DNA of 64,000 nucleotides from Spinellus fusiger (lineage: Eukaryota; Mucoromycota; Mucoromycetes; Mucorales; Phycomycetaceae): NCBI GenBank assembly GCA_025094145.1, contig JALLLS010000049.1, positions 186,001-250,000 on the forward strand, in the 5' to 3' direction. Below the pieces are notes generated by a model. It saw only the letters and a list, made by a program, of their open reading frames with translations. It had not been told where the DNA came from and did no database searches. Shown here one piece after another: positions 12,093-23,473 of the stretch. Position 1 is the first letter of the stretch, and each line of letters starts with the position of its first letter. A program made the position numbers and the translations under genes.

Positions 12093-12880
12093 ATAACATA
12101 AATACAAGTGTTTTCCATTGGACCAAGATAGATGTGGGGTTATAAATATCATTCCCCTTTTGTGTTTTAATGGTCAATAATGAACAACTGAATATTTCTA
12201 GCACACTTTGTTCTCTTTTTCATTCTTAAATCCAGTACTACTAACATGGGATATTTTGAAAATTTTGTAAAAAAAAACTAGATCAAAAACTAGTTTCACT
12301 ATTTTAGTTTTATTGATAAACCTGACCTCACATAGATGAATAGACTCAAATCATTCATTTTATTTTATTGAATAATACATACTGAGTAAAATATAGCTCA
12401 TGAATAAAAGTCTCGATAGAAAAGGATGCTCTCTTCAATCGCTCTTATTAGATTGTAATTGATAGATCTATCCAAGAATAGGTATAGTACAACCTATCCA
12501 CTCTATAAATAATGAAAACATTAGTTAGTTATAAACCACCCTTCAATGAATTATAATAAAAATTGTAACCAAAGATTATAATACTCTTATTGACTAAATA
12601 AAGGAAAAACTTATTATGTATCAGTCTTTCAATACTAGACATTATAAAGTTTTCTTTACATGACAAGATACAACAAGACATACTTCATTATTTTTTAGAT
12701 AGTTTACCTGTAGCATAGGCCTCCGTCAGTTAGTCAACCGAGGCTCCAGCGATTACTGGGAAGAAAAAAGAATGATAAGCCAGAAGGCTTGAACCTTTTA
12801 TTTTTTATAGGTGTATCATTTGCGTCGTGATTTCTTTTGTTATATCTACAAAAGCGTTCTGGGCGGGTAACAATTTCCCT

Positions 12881-13205
12881 TTAAGATAACAGACTATCTC
12901 TAAAGTTCAATGTAGCAGCTAGATCACGATTCCAAAGCTTCACTGTCTTGTCTTTCATACAATTTTGGTTTGAACACCTATTTGAAGAGAGAGAAAGACT
13001 CATCTATGTCTTTTGTCTCTGTTAATGCAGATTGAGATAATTCTTCAATAGACTCAATGTGATCTTCATCAATAGGGGCTTTGTGGCTACCACCTGAGGA
13101 ACGTCTCGACATAAAGTTTTGCTTGATCATCGACACTGCCACACCATCGATTTCTATTGTACCTTGAAATCTCATTGACCTATCTATACCTCTACATTTG
13201 AGCAC
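12881..13205 (-). pseudogene. Fanzor/TnpB-like nuclease relic, internally deleted
   Basis: Two minus-strand pieces. The first (13205-12978) contains FQGTIEIDGVAVSMIKQN, resembling the TDGVSVS-type strand before the RuvC core of Mucoromycota Fanzor/TnpB-like proteins. The second (12958-12881) encodes KLWNRDLAATLNFRDSL, resembling the last RuvC motif (NRDxxAAxN) of the TnpB superfamily. The region that should lie between them (first RuvC Asp, Glu, zinc finger) is missing, and a stop separates the pieces, so this is a dead copy. Family assignment rests on these two motifs only. The following ~200 bp (12690-12880) may be its old 3' end. Confidence 0.5.
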
Positions 13206-13590
13206 CTTTAAGCATCTTTGATTTTAGATTAACATGACCCCAAAGATCAAAAATTTTCATCCATATAGCTATTGTTTTTCTAAGATGTAGTAGCTTAGTA
13301 TCTTAATTTCTATCGTAATTTGAGAAAGAATAAAGCTTTTACAAAGTGAGAATCAACTAAAATATTTCTTTCATTCTCTTTGCATAGTTGGGCCAGTTTA
13401 ATAAATATGTACATGTGCCTGGTTGGATTGGCTTAAACATAATAATAGATGGAGTTTTTTGGCAAATCTATAACTGAGAGAATAGCAGGCTAATGGCCTT
13501 TTTGTTCAAGAAATCTATGGGTGCATTGGGAACAGTTCTTGTCGAAATATTGTCTGATTTGCGTGCATACATCCAACACATTTAATCTGA

Positions 13591-14929
13591 TAGTGACCCT
13601 CAACAAATAACCGGAAATATTCATATGCAGATTTTTTTTTGGATTCATAATTTATCTTAATAGTGCTATAACTTCATAAATTCATTAGATAAAGATAATA
13701 GTATTTAAAATGAATAAAAGAAGCTTTATTACAAGGTTATCCAATAACCACTATGGCTACCATTAGCATCAATGACGGCCTAGCATCTCCGCTCCATGCT
13801 GGCAATAAGCGTGTCTGTTACTACTTTAGATATTTTGCCCCATCCCAGCATCAATGACAGCCTCCAACTTCTCCTTCGTGGTATAAACCATTTTGTTCTT
13901 CCTAATGGTCTTTTTGAGGTGGGCCCATAAATGCTCAATTGGATTAAGATCGGGACTTTGCGGGGGCCAGTAAGAAATGGTTTCTATACCATTTTTAGTC
14001 TTCTATTCTTGAGTTGTCTTACTCATACGGAGAATAACATTGTACTAATGTAGTCAATAACTGACTCCAAGGTTTAGGAGAGAGAGAGACTTGAGCTCGG
14101 GGCAGTAGGCCTCTCCAAGTACACCGATGTACTTGGAGAAGTTTGTCCTACCCTCCACTACAATCCATCTCCTAACACCTTCTCCACTAAAGCAGCCTAT
14201 ACCATCACTTAACCACCTCCAAACTACCTTTATCTTAGAATTTTTTTGGACAAAAGGTTGTGCCACACTGCCTGATGGCTTTGATGGCCCTGTCATAGCT
14301 AATGAGTTCGATTATGGACTCATCAGACTAGACAACCTCTTGTCACTGCTCATATGTCCAATCAACGTGTTCACTGGCTTACTGGAGCCTTACCTCCATA
14401 TATTTCCTGGTGATAAGAGGCTTCACCATCGGAATGGATAAATGGAAGCCCATTTCGTCAAAGTACTTCTTCAGAGTCTTGTATGATACCTTGATGGCCA
14501 TGCCTGCTCTAATGGCTTCCTTGGTCTAGTGAGAGTTGCTCACAACTGTTATTCTCAACCAGCTGAGGGCCCTGTCGTCAAAATTTCTCTTACGGTCACT
14601 CTTAGGAAAAGGCACTACAAAGCCTGTTTCCTTATAGTGCTTAATGATGTTTTATACAGTGGAAGAAGGCACGTTGAACATGTGAGATTCCTCGGCTTGG
14701 GTGGTGTTCATGTTTAGCACCTCATGCAAGATGGCCAAACGATTTTTAAAACTGGTATATTTCTCATAAACCTCAGGGGTCCTAATGAAGATGTTTTCAG
14801 TGTTGGATGAGTGAAACAGTATAAGAAAATAAGTGTTATGAAAAAAAAAGAAATAGTGTATATTATTTTATTTTTTGTATAAAAATAGCCCGGGATTTGA
14901 AAACTTCCAGTTACTTGTTGAAGGTCACT
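13591..14929 (-). mobile_element. Tc1/mariner element 1, degenerate
   Basis: Ends match as inverted repeats: the left end at 13591 reads AGTGACCCTCAACAAATAAC from 13592, and the reverse complement of the right end (from ~14929) reads AGTGACCTTCAACAAGTAAC. Between them, on the minus strand, lie transposase fragments: SDESIIEL (first catalytic Asp; preceding Trp codon is a stop), CFSGEG, and WPPQSPDLNPIEHLW at about 13920-13979 (catalytic Glu). Several stops and frameshifts break the frame. Size of ~1.34 kb suits the family. A TA target duplication is suggestive but not clean. Confidence 0.8.
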
Positions 14930-15676
14930 TTATAAAAAAGTATTGAAATGATACCATGAGAAAGACACTTTAGAATATGATCCCACTCATGACAGAAAGA
15001 TATATATTGATAAAGGTTGTGTCAGAATGATTAAAAGAGAGATTTCACATACACTTTTTCTAGAAGGGTATGTTTTCTGTGAGATTCTAATGGATAAAAC
15101 ACCTATCAATATGACACATAGCTCACTTCTTGAACATACATAAGTCCTGTAAACATTTTCTCTGGGGCTCACACTCTAATCCATTGAAACTAAAACCAAG
15201 ATGTGGAAAAGTACTAAAAAAAAGAACCCAATAAAGAAAGGCGTTTATTTCATAATAATACATTTTCATAAGAGGTGTGATCGGGTTAATAACAAGCTAC
15301 AAGGCTGCATATAGAAAATTGAAAATACTGTGTACTGTTTAAGATAATATATTCTCTAAAAATTATTTATAAGTTTTGTAGATGGCATATAACTCCAAGT
15401 TTTAATGTTTAATGAAGATACTGCAATAGAATAAAATCATTTTCACTAATGATAAGGAGTGAAGAGAAATAGAAACAGTTCTGATTCTGGAGTAGAAAAA
15501 TAATAATACTCAATATCCTTTCTTTTACCTTCATTGGAGATATAGGACAAAGATTAAAATATGAAATTAATGATAACAATGTCTTTAGTGACTACCTCTA
15601 TTTAGTAATATGCTTATTATTATTTTCACAAAAGAAAAAAAAGTAGGTTTATTGTCTGAACGTTTTTAGTATATTT
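14930..15676. other. AT-rich spacer between elements
   Basis: About 750 bp between Tc1 element 1 and element A. No feature recognised. Confidence 0.5.
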
Positions 15677-16990
15677 CTACACACCTAAAGATTTTTGGGA
15701 TATAAAAATACACGGACAATAAAATCGCAATATTCTTATGATTGGCTAATGTGTTTTAAAAGGGTATTTTCGCTGTCTAAATGAACTATTTCAAACTCTG
15801 TCTGCCTATCCTAGCAATAGCTACACTATCTTCATAAAGTATTGGTGCATCTTTGGGGAAATTATAGTATAGAAATATAGTATGGTTCCAAAAAAGACTT
15901 ACGTGTATCTTAGTTTAGTGTAGCGATAACTCCACCGGATTCTTCTTTGATGTTTTGATGTTTTGATGTTTTGGTGGATTAGCTACTACTAGCTAGATGT
16001 TTGTCTGATTGTTGTTGATTTATAAAGATCAAAGACTTTATTTTACGAAATGGGAGTAAACCATTGACATTCTGGTTTTCCACAGCAGGAGTACCTTCAT
16101 TTGAATAATTAGTTATGCAATACTGGGGTGACTCTGGCTTTTTCCTCAAGGTATCTTGAAAACCTTTCACAATTGACTGTTGAAGATGTATGTCCTGACA
16201 GGAATAACTCAGCTTCTATTCAATACCAGTGATTGAACTTTTCACTGCTATAATCTTTAGAGCAGGTTCCATGAATAAAATAAAATAGACGAGTTGACCT
16301 TTTCTTTTTATACTATTTCTGTTTTATAATTGGTTTCCACATGCCATTGATTCAATCCGTAATATGATTCAATCCATGATTTGAAAACCAAGAAGTTGTG
16401 CCAAAGCATAAAACCTGTATATCTATCAATGGAAACTGTGAATCCATGGGTTTTCTATGCACATATACAGTCCCATACAATAAGTGAGTTGACAGAATTC
16501 TTTTTATTTTATTTTGAAAAATAAAGGTAGGCAGTGTCTTCATCTGGGCTTGTGCTCATTGTATTCCACAAGACACTCAATGTATTGTTATTAGGCAAGT
16601 TAAGACTCTTCTCAAGTCAGTCTCAGGTGGTCTTCTGTACTATCTAGGGTCTCTAGGGTGTACTACTGAGCATAGTTATATATCTTCCAAGAACAAAGAA
16701 TTGGGTTTTTAGGGTATAGATCCTATTGCTATGAGGGATTGTACTTTGGCAGTGGCTATAGTCATAATATAGTATTATTTATACTATTACAATAAACAAT
16801 TTTATTCATAAACAATATATTTTACTGATAATACAATTTGATATTGAGGTATCCACAAAAGGAAACAATTATTTAGATATCCGCAAACCTCTTGATTTTA
16901 AACACAGTTCCATAAAAAGCAAGAATTTTTTAGACGTAAAAGGAAGGAGATATCACCGCCTAAAAGCCAGAAAAATCTTTGGGTGTGTAG
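15677..16990. mobile_element. Element A: non-autonomous member of the CTACACACC-end family
   Basis: Bounded by 20-bp inverted ends, CTACACACCTAAAGATTTTT at 15677-15696 and its complement (one mismatch) at 16971-16990. The first ~150 bp match the left end of element B; the last ~470 bp (from about 16520) match the right part of element C. The interior holds only short frames (such as 15979-16170, minus) with no recognised domain. No target duplication is obvious. Probably mobilised by a B-type transposase. Confidence 0.8.
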
Positions 16991-19900
16991 TAAATTCGTT
17001 AAGTCATTGAATCGGGAAAATGAAATATGAATGTAAAAAAAACTATCTGAACTTTAGAATACTTCAATTTTTTTTAATGTTCTATTTACAAGAAAAGGAC
17101 CATAAAATAGTAAATATAAAGAAACATCATAATTGTTTCTCAAAATAAAGTTATCTTTAAACAGATGTATGTAAACCTAATAAAACTATGTTGATCAATA
17201 TTAGACGGTTTATGTAATTATTCGTAAGGTGTATATAAATGTTTCATATTTATGTTCTCAAAAAGAAAATTTCTTCAATCTCAGAGCAAGAATTAATTTT
17301 TCAGATAATCCATGTAGATTTTCATACTACTTTGGTCTTCAAGTTGCTATATACTGTTCTTAGTTTTTTTTGTGTTTTATACAACTCAGACAAAAAGCAC
17401 AGAGAAATTGAGTAATTAGTTTATAAATAAACTATAATACTGCTTAAACTATGTATTATTATATAACTGTCTCCGCGCTCGCTCCAGTAAATAAAATAAA
17501 GTTTTTTGGATTATAAACTTAACTCTAGTTTCAGCATATTGCCAATGCTTAACTATCAGTATAACCTAAGAATTAAAAAAGTGTTATGTTTTAGTTAATT
17601 AATGATATCTATTTGTATTTCATTTCTTCTTAGAACAAGCTTATGTTTGAATATTGAAATGGTTTTATTTTACCAAACTTATGACTTCAACCTGCCTATA
17701 AATAAATAAGTTTTTTTTTTAATTCCAGATTGTCCAATAAAGGATTAAGTATTCATCAAAGTAAAAATACTGTTATGTCCGTTTGTTATAGTTTCTCAGT
17801 TGAATACTGGAAAATTATTAAAGCGAATACAAAAACTAGGTTTTATAATTTCAAAATAACATTTAATAATTGTTAGTTTGTGTATACACTGTAATAAAAA
17901 GCTCGATTTGTGTTAAAAAGAAAAGTAGTTATAAGTCACTAAGCTGTTTGTTAATGTAGATCTAATGCTGAATTCATTCTTATTCATACTCAATAAGAAA
18001 ATATGTGAATATTTTCATAATAACTTCAATAATTAGTTAAAACATATACCTTATTTGATTTAGCTTTAATGCTAGTGATAAAAATATACCTAATAAATAA
18101 AGTGCCTTTCCATTGATAAAAGTCAGACTTTGTTTATTAATTGATAGATTTAATTCAATATTCAAGAATTGAGCTAAAAATATAAGCATTGAATAATGAT
18201 ATTATTCCATTAATGTCCATTTTATTATAGATATCTTTAAATATATGAATAAAAAACCAGATTGCATTAAACAATACATACTAGAAATAAGTACTGTTTA
18301 TGTATGCTAAAACAGAAACTAATCATTTTACCAATAGGTAGAGAATAACCTTTTTGACCCAATACACATAAATAATAGGCAGAATAGACAGCTCAATCAA
18401 TAGGGTATCCACTATAATTTTCTTATAAACTCTTTGAAGAAATAATAACTAGAATGGTTGAGGCTGATAGCCAACTGTATACAAAAATATGTCGGTTCCA
18501 TTTTTAATAATTTAAATATATATAAAAACTGCATATTCAATATTAAAACTTATTTTAAGAAAGGTAAAAATCTCCTCAATGTAAACCCTATTCTAAAGAG
18601 AATATTATTCATCTTCTCAATCCAGGACATACTAATACTGATTAAAAAATAAATTACTTTATGGAGGTTGTCAGACATTCAACGTTTTCATTGAGAGGTA
18701 TGAGTTATGTTATTGTATCTCCGAGAGATTTTATTCGATGATCGACTAAAGATACTTTGAAATGGTGATAAATATTGACTTCCACCAATCTACAATAAAC
18801 AATTAAAAAACAAGCCTAAATATAGAATAAATATTCATTAGAATAAATACCAGAATTTTTTTTACTTTATGTAGATGAGGTTATTGTAAGCCAAAGGCAT
18901 TTACTTTTGAAAATTATACATTTAAAGTAAAAAGTTCAGAAACAGAATATTTATCCATGGGTCTTTTATTTGTACAGTCATCATTCTTTCTGCATCCTGT
19001 AGTATTCAAAAATATGGATTCATTTCAATAGCGAATGACCAATCATGGTTTTTTATTATTAAATTAAATAAATAAAAAAGACCTTTAGAAAGCAATATAC
19101 CTTTTGAAATTCCATAACTCCTTTTTAGTTAATGAATATGCATAGACGGTCATTAATGCTTTTCATTAGAGTTTTTCCGTGATTTCTTTCATCCGCTAAT
19201 ACTATTATATCTGTTAAGGCATAAAGCCTAAAGCTTAGTTGGTCACTCAGTTATTGTGAATAATCTACTTGTAGACAGTAGGTCTTATAATATAGCTGTT
19301 TGTGGATTAAACGTAAAAAAAACTATGCTGTAAGCAGCATATTAAGGCACTATCAAAAGATGGGCGGAGGTATCACAAAAAGAAAGAAATAGAAATACTT
19401 GTACTAAAGACGCCAGAGAAAAATCGAGAGGTGTGTGACGCGATACTTACTGAGTTAACACTGTTTTTAAGATGAAGAGATAGACCCATGTATCATGTGG
19501 TTTTATGTACAGATTTATTAAATTTATCACCAGTGATACCTCTTCATCTGACCTAACAGGTCTCACTATGAGTTTATGATTATCGGTGGTGGTATTTATA
19601 TGTTAACTTATTAAACACGTATATTTTCTCGAAACACGTGGCCTCTACCAAAAAATAAATAAGATTGAGCACGTAAATATTATAGGGTGATGTGTAGGAC
19701 CTTGGCAGGCAAGTTAAAAAACACAGCCTTTTAAACACAAAAAGTTATTTGAGGATGTTCTTTCCAGTGTGATGTTGTTGACAGATGAGGGAGTAGAAAG
19801 AGTAATATTAATAGCACAGATGGGTATAGACGGTATAGTGTATATATAAAATAATGACAATTGACGAGAGAACAAAGAAGATCTAATGAAGACATATACA

Positions 19901-20572
19901 CAAAGGAAACAGGACGAAAACCAGAAACAGTCAACTACGTTAGTCCTTAAAGCCTAATGCTTTTGTTTATACTCCATGAAGTGCTCGGATCGAGAGTTTT
20001 ATAATTATTAAAATGTAGAGAACTACTACTTTTGTACTTGTCAAACAAGTTATATCATTTATATCGGCTATTTTTTTATTCGAAATTGATATATTTTTAA
20101 CTCTTTTGTTATCAATGCTAGTAGAGATAAAGTTATCTCTTATTTCACAGTATTACTAACATTCTATAAGATTTAGCAGCAAATTTAATAGGTATGGATG
20201 CTCCATAGAGGTCATAATCAAATCCAAAGCGTCATTAGATGTCTAGAAAGATATATTGCTATGAGATTGTTCATCTATTTTACTTGAAGCATAGGGTTAG
20301 TTAATATCAGTGGAAAGATAATTCCAGAAGACATTATTAAGACAACGTTTGAATTTTTTAATGTCAGATTTTAACTCATATATTGAATATTATGGTTATC
20401 TTATAGGAATTTAAGAAAAGACAGAAAGATAGAAAGAGGTAAATGAAATAGAAACACTATTAATATGGATATATAAGAAATAATTTAAATCTAACACAGC
20501 ATATTTCTACTTATCTAAAAGTGAAAAACAACAGCAGTAGATTCATCTATATCATGGGATCATAGGTCACTA
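16991..20572. other. AT-rich gene-poor stretch
   Basis: 3.6 kb of AT-rich sequence between element A and Tc1 element 2. Contains the dispersed coding-like repeat at 18515-18640; nothing else was recognised. Short open frames such as 19731-19934 (minus) look like chance. Confidence 0.5.
18515..18640 (+). repeat. Dispersed coding-like repeat, copy 1
   Basis: Lies in an open frame (18458-18652) whose translation contains FKKGKNLLNVNPILKR. A second copy on the minus strand near 27560-27655 translates to FKNGKKFFIVHPILNR in the corresponding position, with the surrounding bases alignable. The match at both DNA and protein level suggests relics of one unidentified element protein. Function unknown. 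Confidence 0.55.
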
Positions 20573-21937
20573 CAGTGGCTTTCAAAATAATAAGGAAGAT
20601 TTTTCATGTCCCGGTATACTTCTGTAATAGGAAATACTTATTCTTTGTCATAAAAACACACATTAAACACGTAGTAAAGACTTGAAAATTGGATGAAATA
20701 TAAAGAAGGTCAACAGGATAATAAATACAAGTTTATTGGGTGATAAACTTCAACATTTGGTGTTTCCACCCTTGGCCTCAATGACAGCCTTGCATCTCCG
20801 CCCCATGCTGGCAATGAGGGTGTCTGTAGTGTCCTTGGGAATATTCTCTCATTCTTCTAACAAGAGCACCTCCAAATCTTGTAGAGTACTTTTTGGGGTC
20901 ATTCTATTTATGATAGCCCTATCCAGATCTTCCCATAAATGCTCTATGGGGTTGAAGTCAGGGATTTGAGAGGGCCACCTCTCCATAGTGGCAATGCTCT
21001 CCTGTGCCTTCCACAACCTGGACTCTTTGCTTTTATGACAGCTAGCATTGTCTTCTTGAAGAACATAATCCACCTCTAGATTCAGTGCCTTGAGTTGAGC
21101 CAGATCAGGGCAGTAGTTATTCTTTAAGATCTCAATGTATCCTCTACTGTCTCTACTGCCCTTCACAGGTGCTAGCCTTCCAACACCTTCACCAGAAAAG
21201 AGAACCCCACAACATCACACCATCACCACCAAACTTCATCATTGGCTTCACATTATCCGGGATTAGCCTCTCCTTCTTCCTGCGCACTAATCTGGTACGG
21301 CTGTTATTGCTCATCAGCTGGTACTTTGACTCATCGGACCAGATGACTGTCTTCCAGTCTTCCTCAGTCCAATGAAGGTGGGTCTTGGCCTAAGCAAGTC
21401 TCAACTTCTTGTGTTTAATAGTGAGAGAAGGTTTCTTAACCACCCTGCAAGAAAACAGGCCAAAACTCTTGATCATTTTTCTAAAAGTGTTCATGGACAC
21501 TTGGGTGGTCATCTGATTGCAAAGTTGATCCATTGTGTGATATAAATCTCTTTATAATTTGTTTCCAACCTCTCTCTCGTCTCTCTCATTAAGGATGGGC
21601 TTACTCTCAGTGCTTCTTTTGGATTTGAAGCATTAGTTTCCTTGTATCGTAAAGAGATACAAGAAAATAACTGCTTACTAACTCCAAACCTAGAAGAAAT
21701 GGCAGACTGGCTGGTCCTATTGACAGTGGCCTCTTGATCAATGAGACAATGATTATAGTCGTCACTATTTATTTTCCTTATTTCCAAGAGATTTTTTGGT
21801 GTGTTTGGTGGTGTTAGATGAGATAGACATTAGAGTGGAAAAGCGATAAATGAAGAATGTTTAATAATAATAAAAAATTTCAAGGGTAAAATTATGGTCT
21901 AAATTTGAAATCTTCTTTATTATTTTGAAATCCACTG
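20573..21937 (-). mobile_element. Tc1/mariner element 2 with clear inverted ends and TA flanks
   Basis: Left end CAGTGGCTTTCAAAATAATA at 20573; the reverse complement of the right end starts CAGTGGATTTCAAAATAATA from 21937. 28 of the first 30 bases match, and both ends are flanked by TA (20571-20572 and 21938-21939). The minus-strand transposase is broken: helix-turn-helix part in 21787-21509, then SDESKYQ (first Asp), then QEDNASCHKSK and WPSQIPDFNPIEHLW (second Asp, Glu) in 21166-20849. A TAG replaces a Trp codon and a one-base shift near 21180 separates the parts. All three DDE residues remain. Length 1365 bp. Confidence 0.92.
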
Positions 21938-22245
21938 TATTATGCTGGAATAAAGATTCATATCCAAAAATAGTAAAAAAACAATAATTTCCAATCTATT
22001 AAAGTTTTGAGGTCTTAAATTCCAAATAGATAGTCATAGGAAAATAAAATTTGAAAATATAAAACACTTTATACTGGCTATCTCGTTCATCTTTAAGTTA
22101 TTTACCGGTCTTATGACTAGCATTACAATTTAATAGTAAATAGTCAAATGAATAGGCTAGCCTATTTGAGCCCTTGGTGGATTTTTAAACTACACTCATC
22201 TGTTTTATCATAGAAAATTCATGGTGTGAGTTAACTTAAATAATA

Positions 22246-23471
22246 CAGTGAGTGAAAGAAAAGGGTTCAAGTCTTTGTTTTTTGTTGAAAAAAACAGTTA
22301 ATTTTTATATATCTATTCCTATTTTATTTTTTCTACAATATGTATAACTTATGTAAGACCACTGAGAAAACAACAAAACTTCTCTCTATCAGAAAGAAAA
22401 ATGTTGATGACTTTATTTGTTGTCTCATTGTATGCGAGACAACTTTAAATGATACCAGTCAAATAGAAATTGGCAACCGTTTTAATATGAACCTTATCAT
22501 CCCTCGAATTATAAAAAGATAAAGAAAAAGAGTGACTTTGAGGCTGAGAGAAACAGTGGGAACAGCTCCCTCCTTACTGAGAGTAACAAGAGAAAGTTAT
22601 CTCAAGAGAGGGCTCGAGATTTCTTTCAGACATTAGAGAAATTCTACAGAGCATGACTACCAAAGTGTTCATTGTGATATTTCACAACATGATGAATAAA
22701 AGTTGGCTTATTTTCATAGAGTATAGTAAATAGACTTGCTTGGGCCAAAAACCATGCTCATTGGATAGATGAGTCAAGATACCAAGCTCACCTCCAACAA
22801 CAATTTCAGAAGAGTCATCCGAAAAAAAACAAAAAGATACTTCCTAAGAATGTGAAGCCCATCATGAAGTTTGGTGGTGACAGAGTGATGGGGTGGGGTT
22901 CCATGTTTGGAAAAGGTGTGGGACGATTATGTCCAGTAAAGGGTAGTATTAATGGCCCTAGATATACTGAGATTCTGAAAGAGGAGTATCATCTTAAGCT
23001 GACCCGAATTTCTGAACTGGACTCAGAAATAGGTTATGTTTTTCAGGAGGATAATACCAGTAGCCACAAGTGCAAGGAAGAAGTGGGTATGGTCACAATG
23101 AAAGACTGGCCCTCACAAAGCCCCGAACTGAACCCAATCAAGCACTTTTGGGATATTTTGGACCATGGAATTCTAAAGAGAATGACTTCTAAAAGTTATT
23201 TTCAAGATCTGGGGTCTGCCATTCAAGAAAATGGCAAAAAAATGCTCATAGAAAAAATCAACAGCCTCATTGAGAGTATGTCGCAGAGATACATGGCTGT
23301 CATTGAAGCGAAAGATGGCAGTACTGAGTACTTATGACTTTTGTCTAATAAACCCATCTATGTTATTATGTTGACCTTGTCTATACTTTATAACAAATAA
23401 GTAAAAAAAAACATGTTACAAAAAACGGAGTCGGAGAATTTAAATTCTAAACCTTTTTCTTTCACTTACTA
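22246..23471 (+). mobile_element. Tc1/mariner element 3, degenerate
   Basis: Left end CAGTGAGTGAAAGAAAAGGG at 22246, preceded by TA; the right end (23471) read in reverse gives TAGTAAGTGAAAGAAAAAGG, followed by TA. Plus-strand transposase pieces: N-terminal part 22340-22522, HWIDESRYQ near 22770 (first Asp), and the frame 22852-23337 with FQEDNTSSHKCK (second Asp) and WPSQSPELNPIKHFW, where the catalytic Glu has become Lys. Inactive by that substitution as well as by frame breaks. Different inverted ends from elements 1 and 2, so a third family. Confidence 0.88.
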
Positions 23472-23473
23472 TA

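Noticed and set aside
17468..17490. GC-rich patch (ctccgcgctcgctccag) considered as part of a tRNA or promoter
   Set aside because: No cloverleaf or A/B-box pair could be drawn around it.
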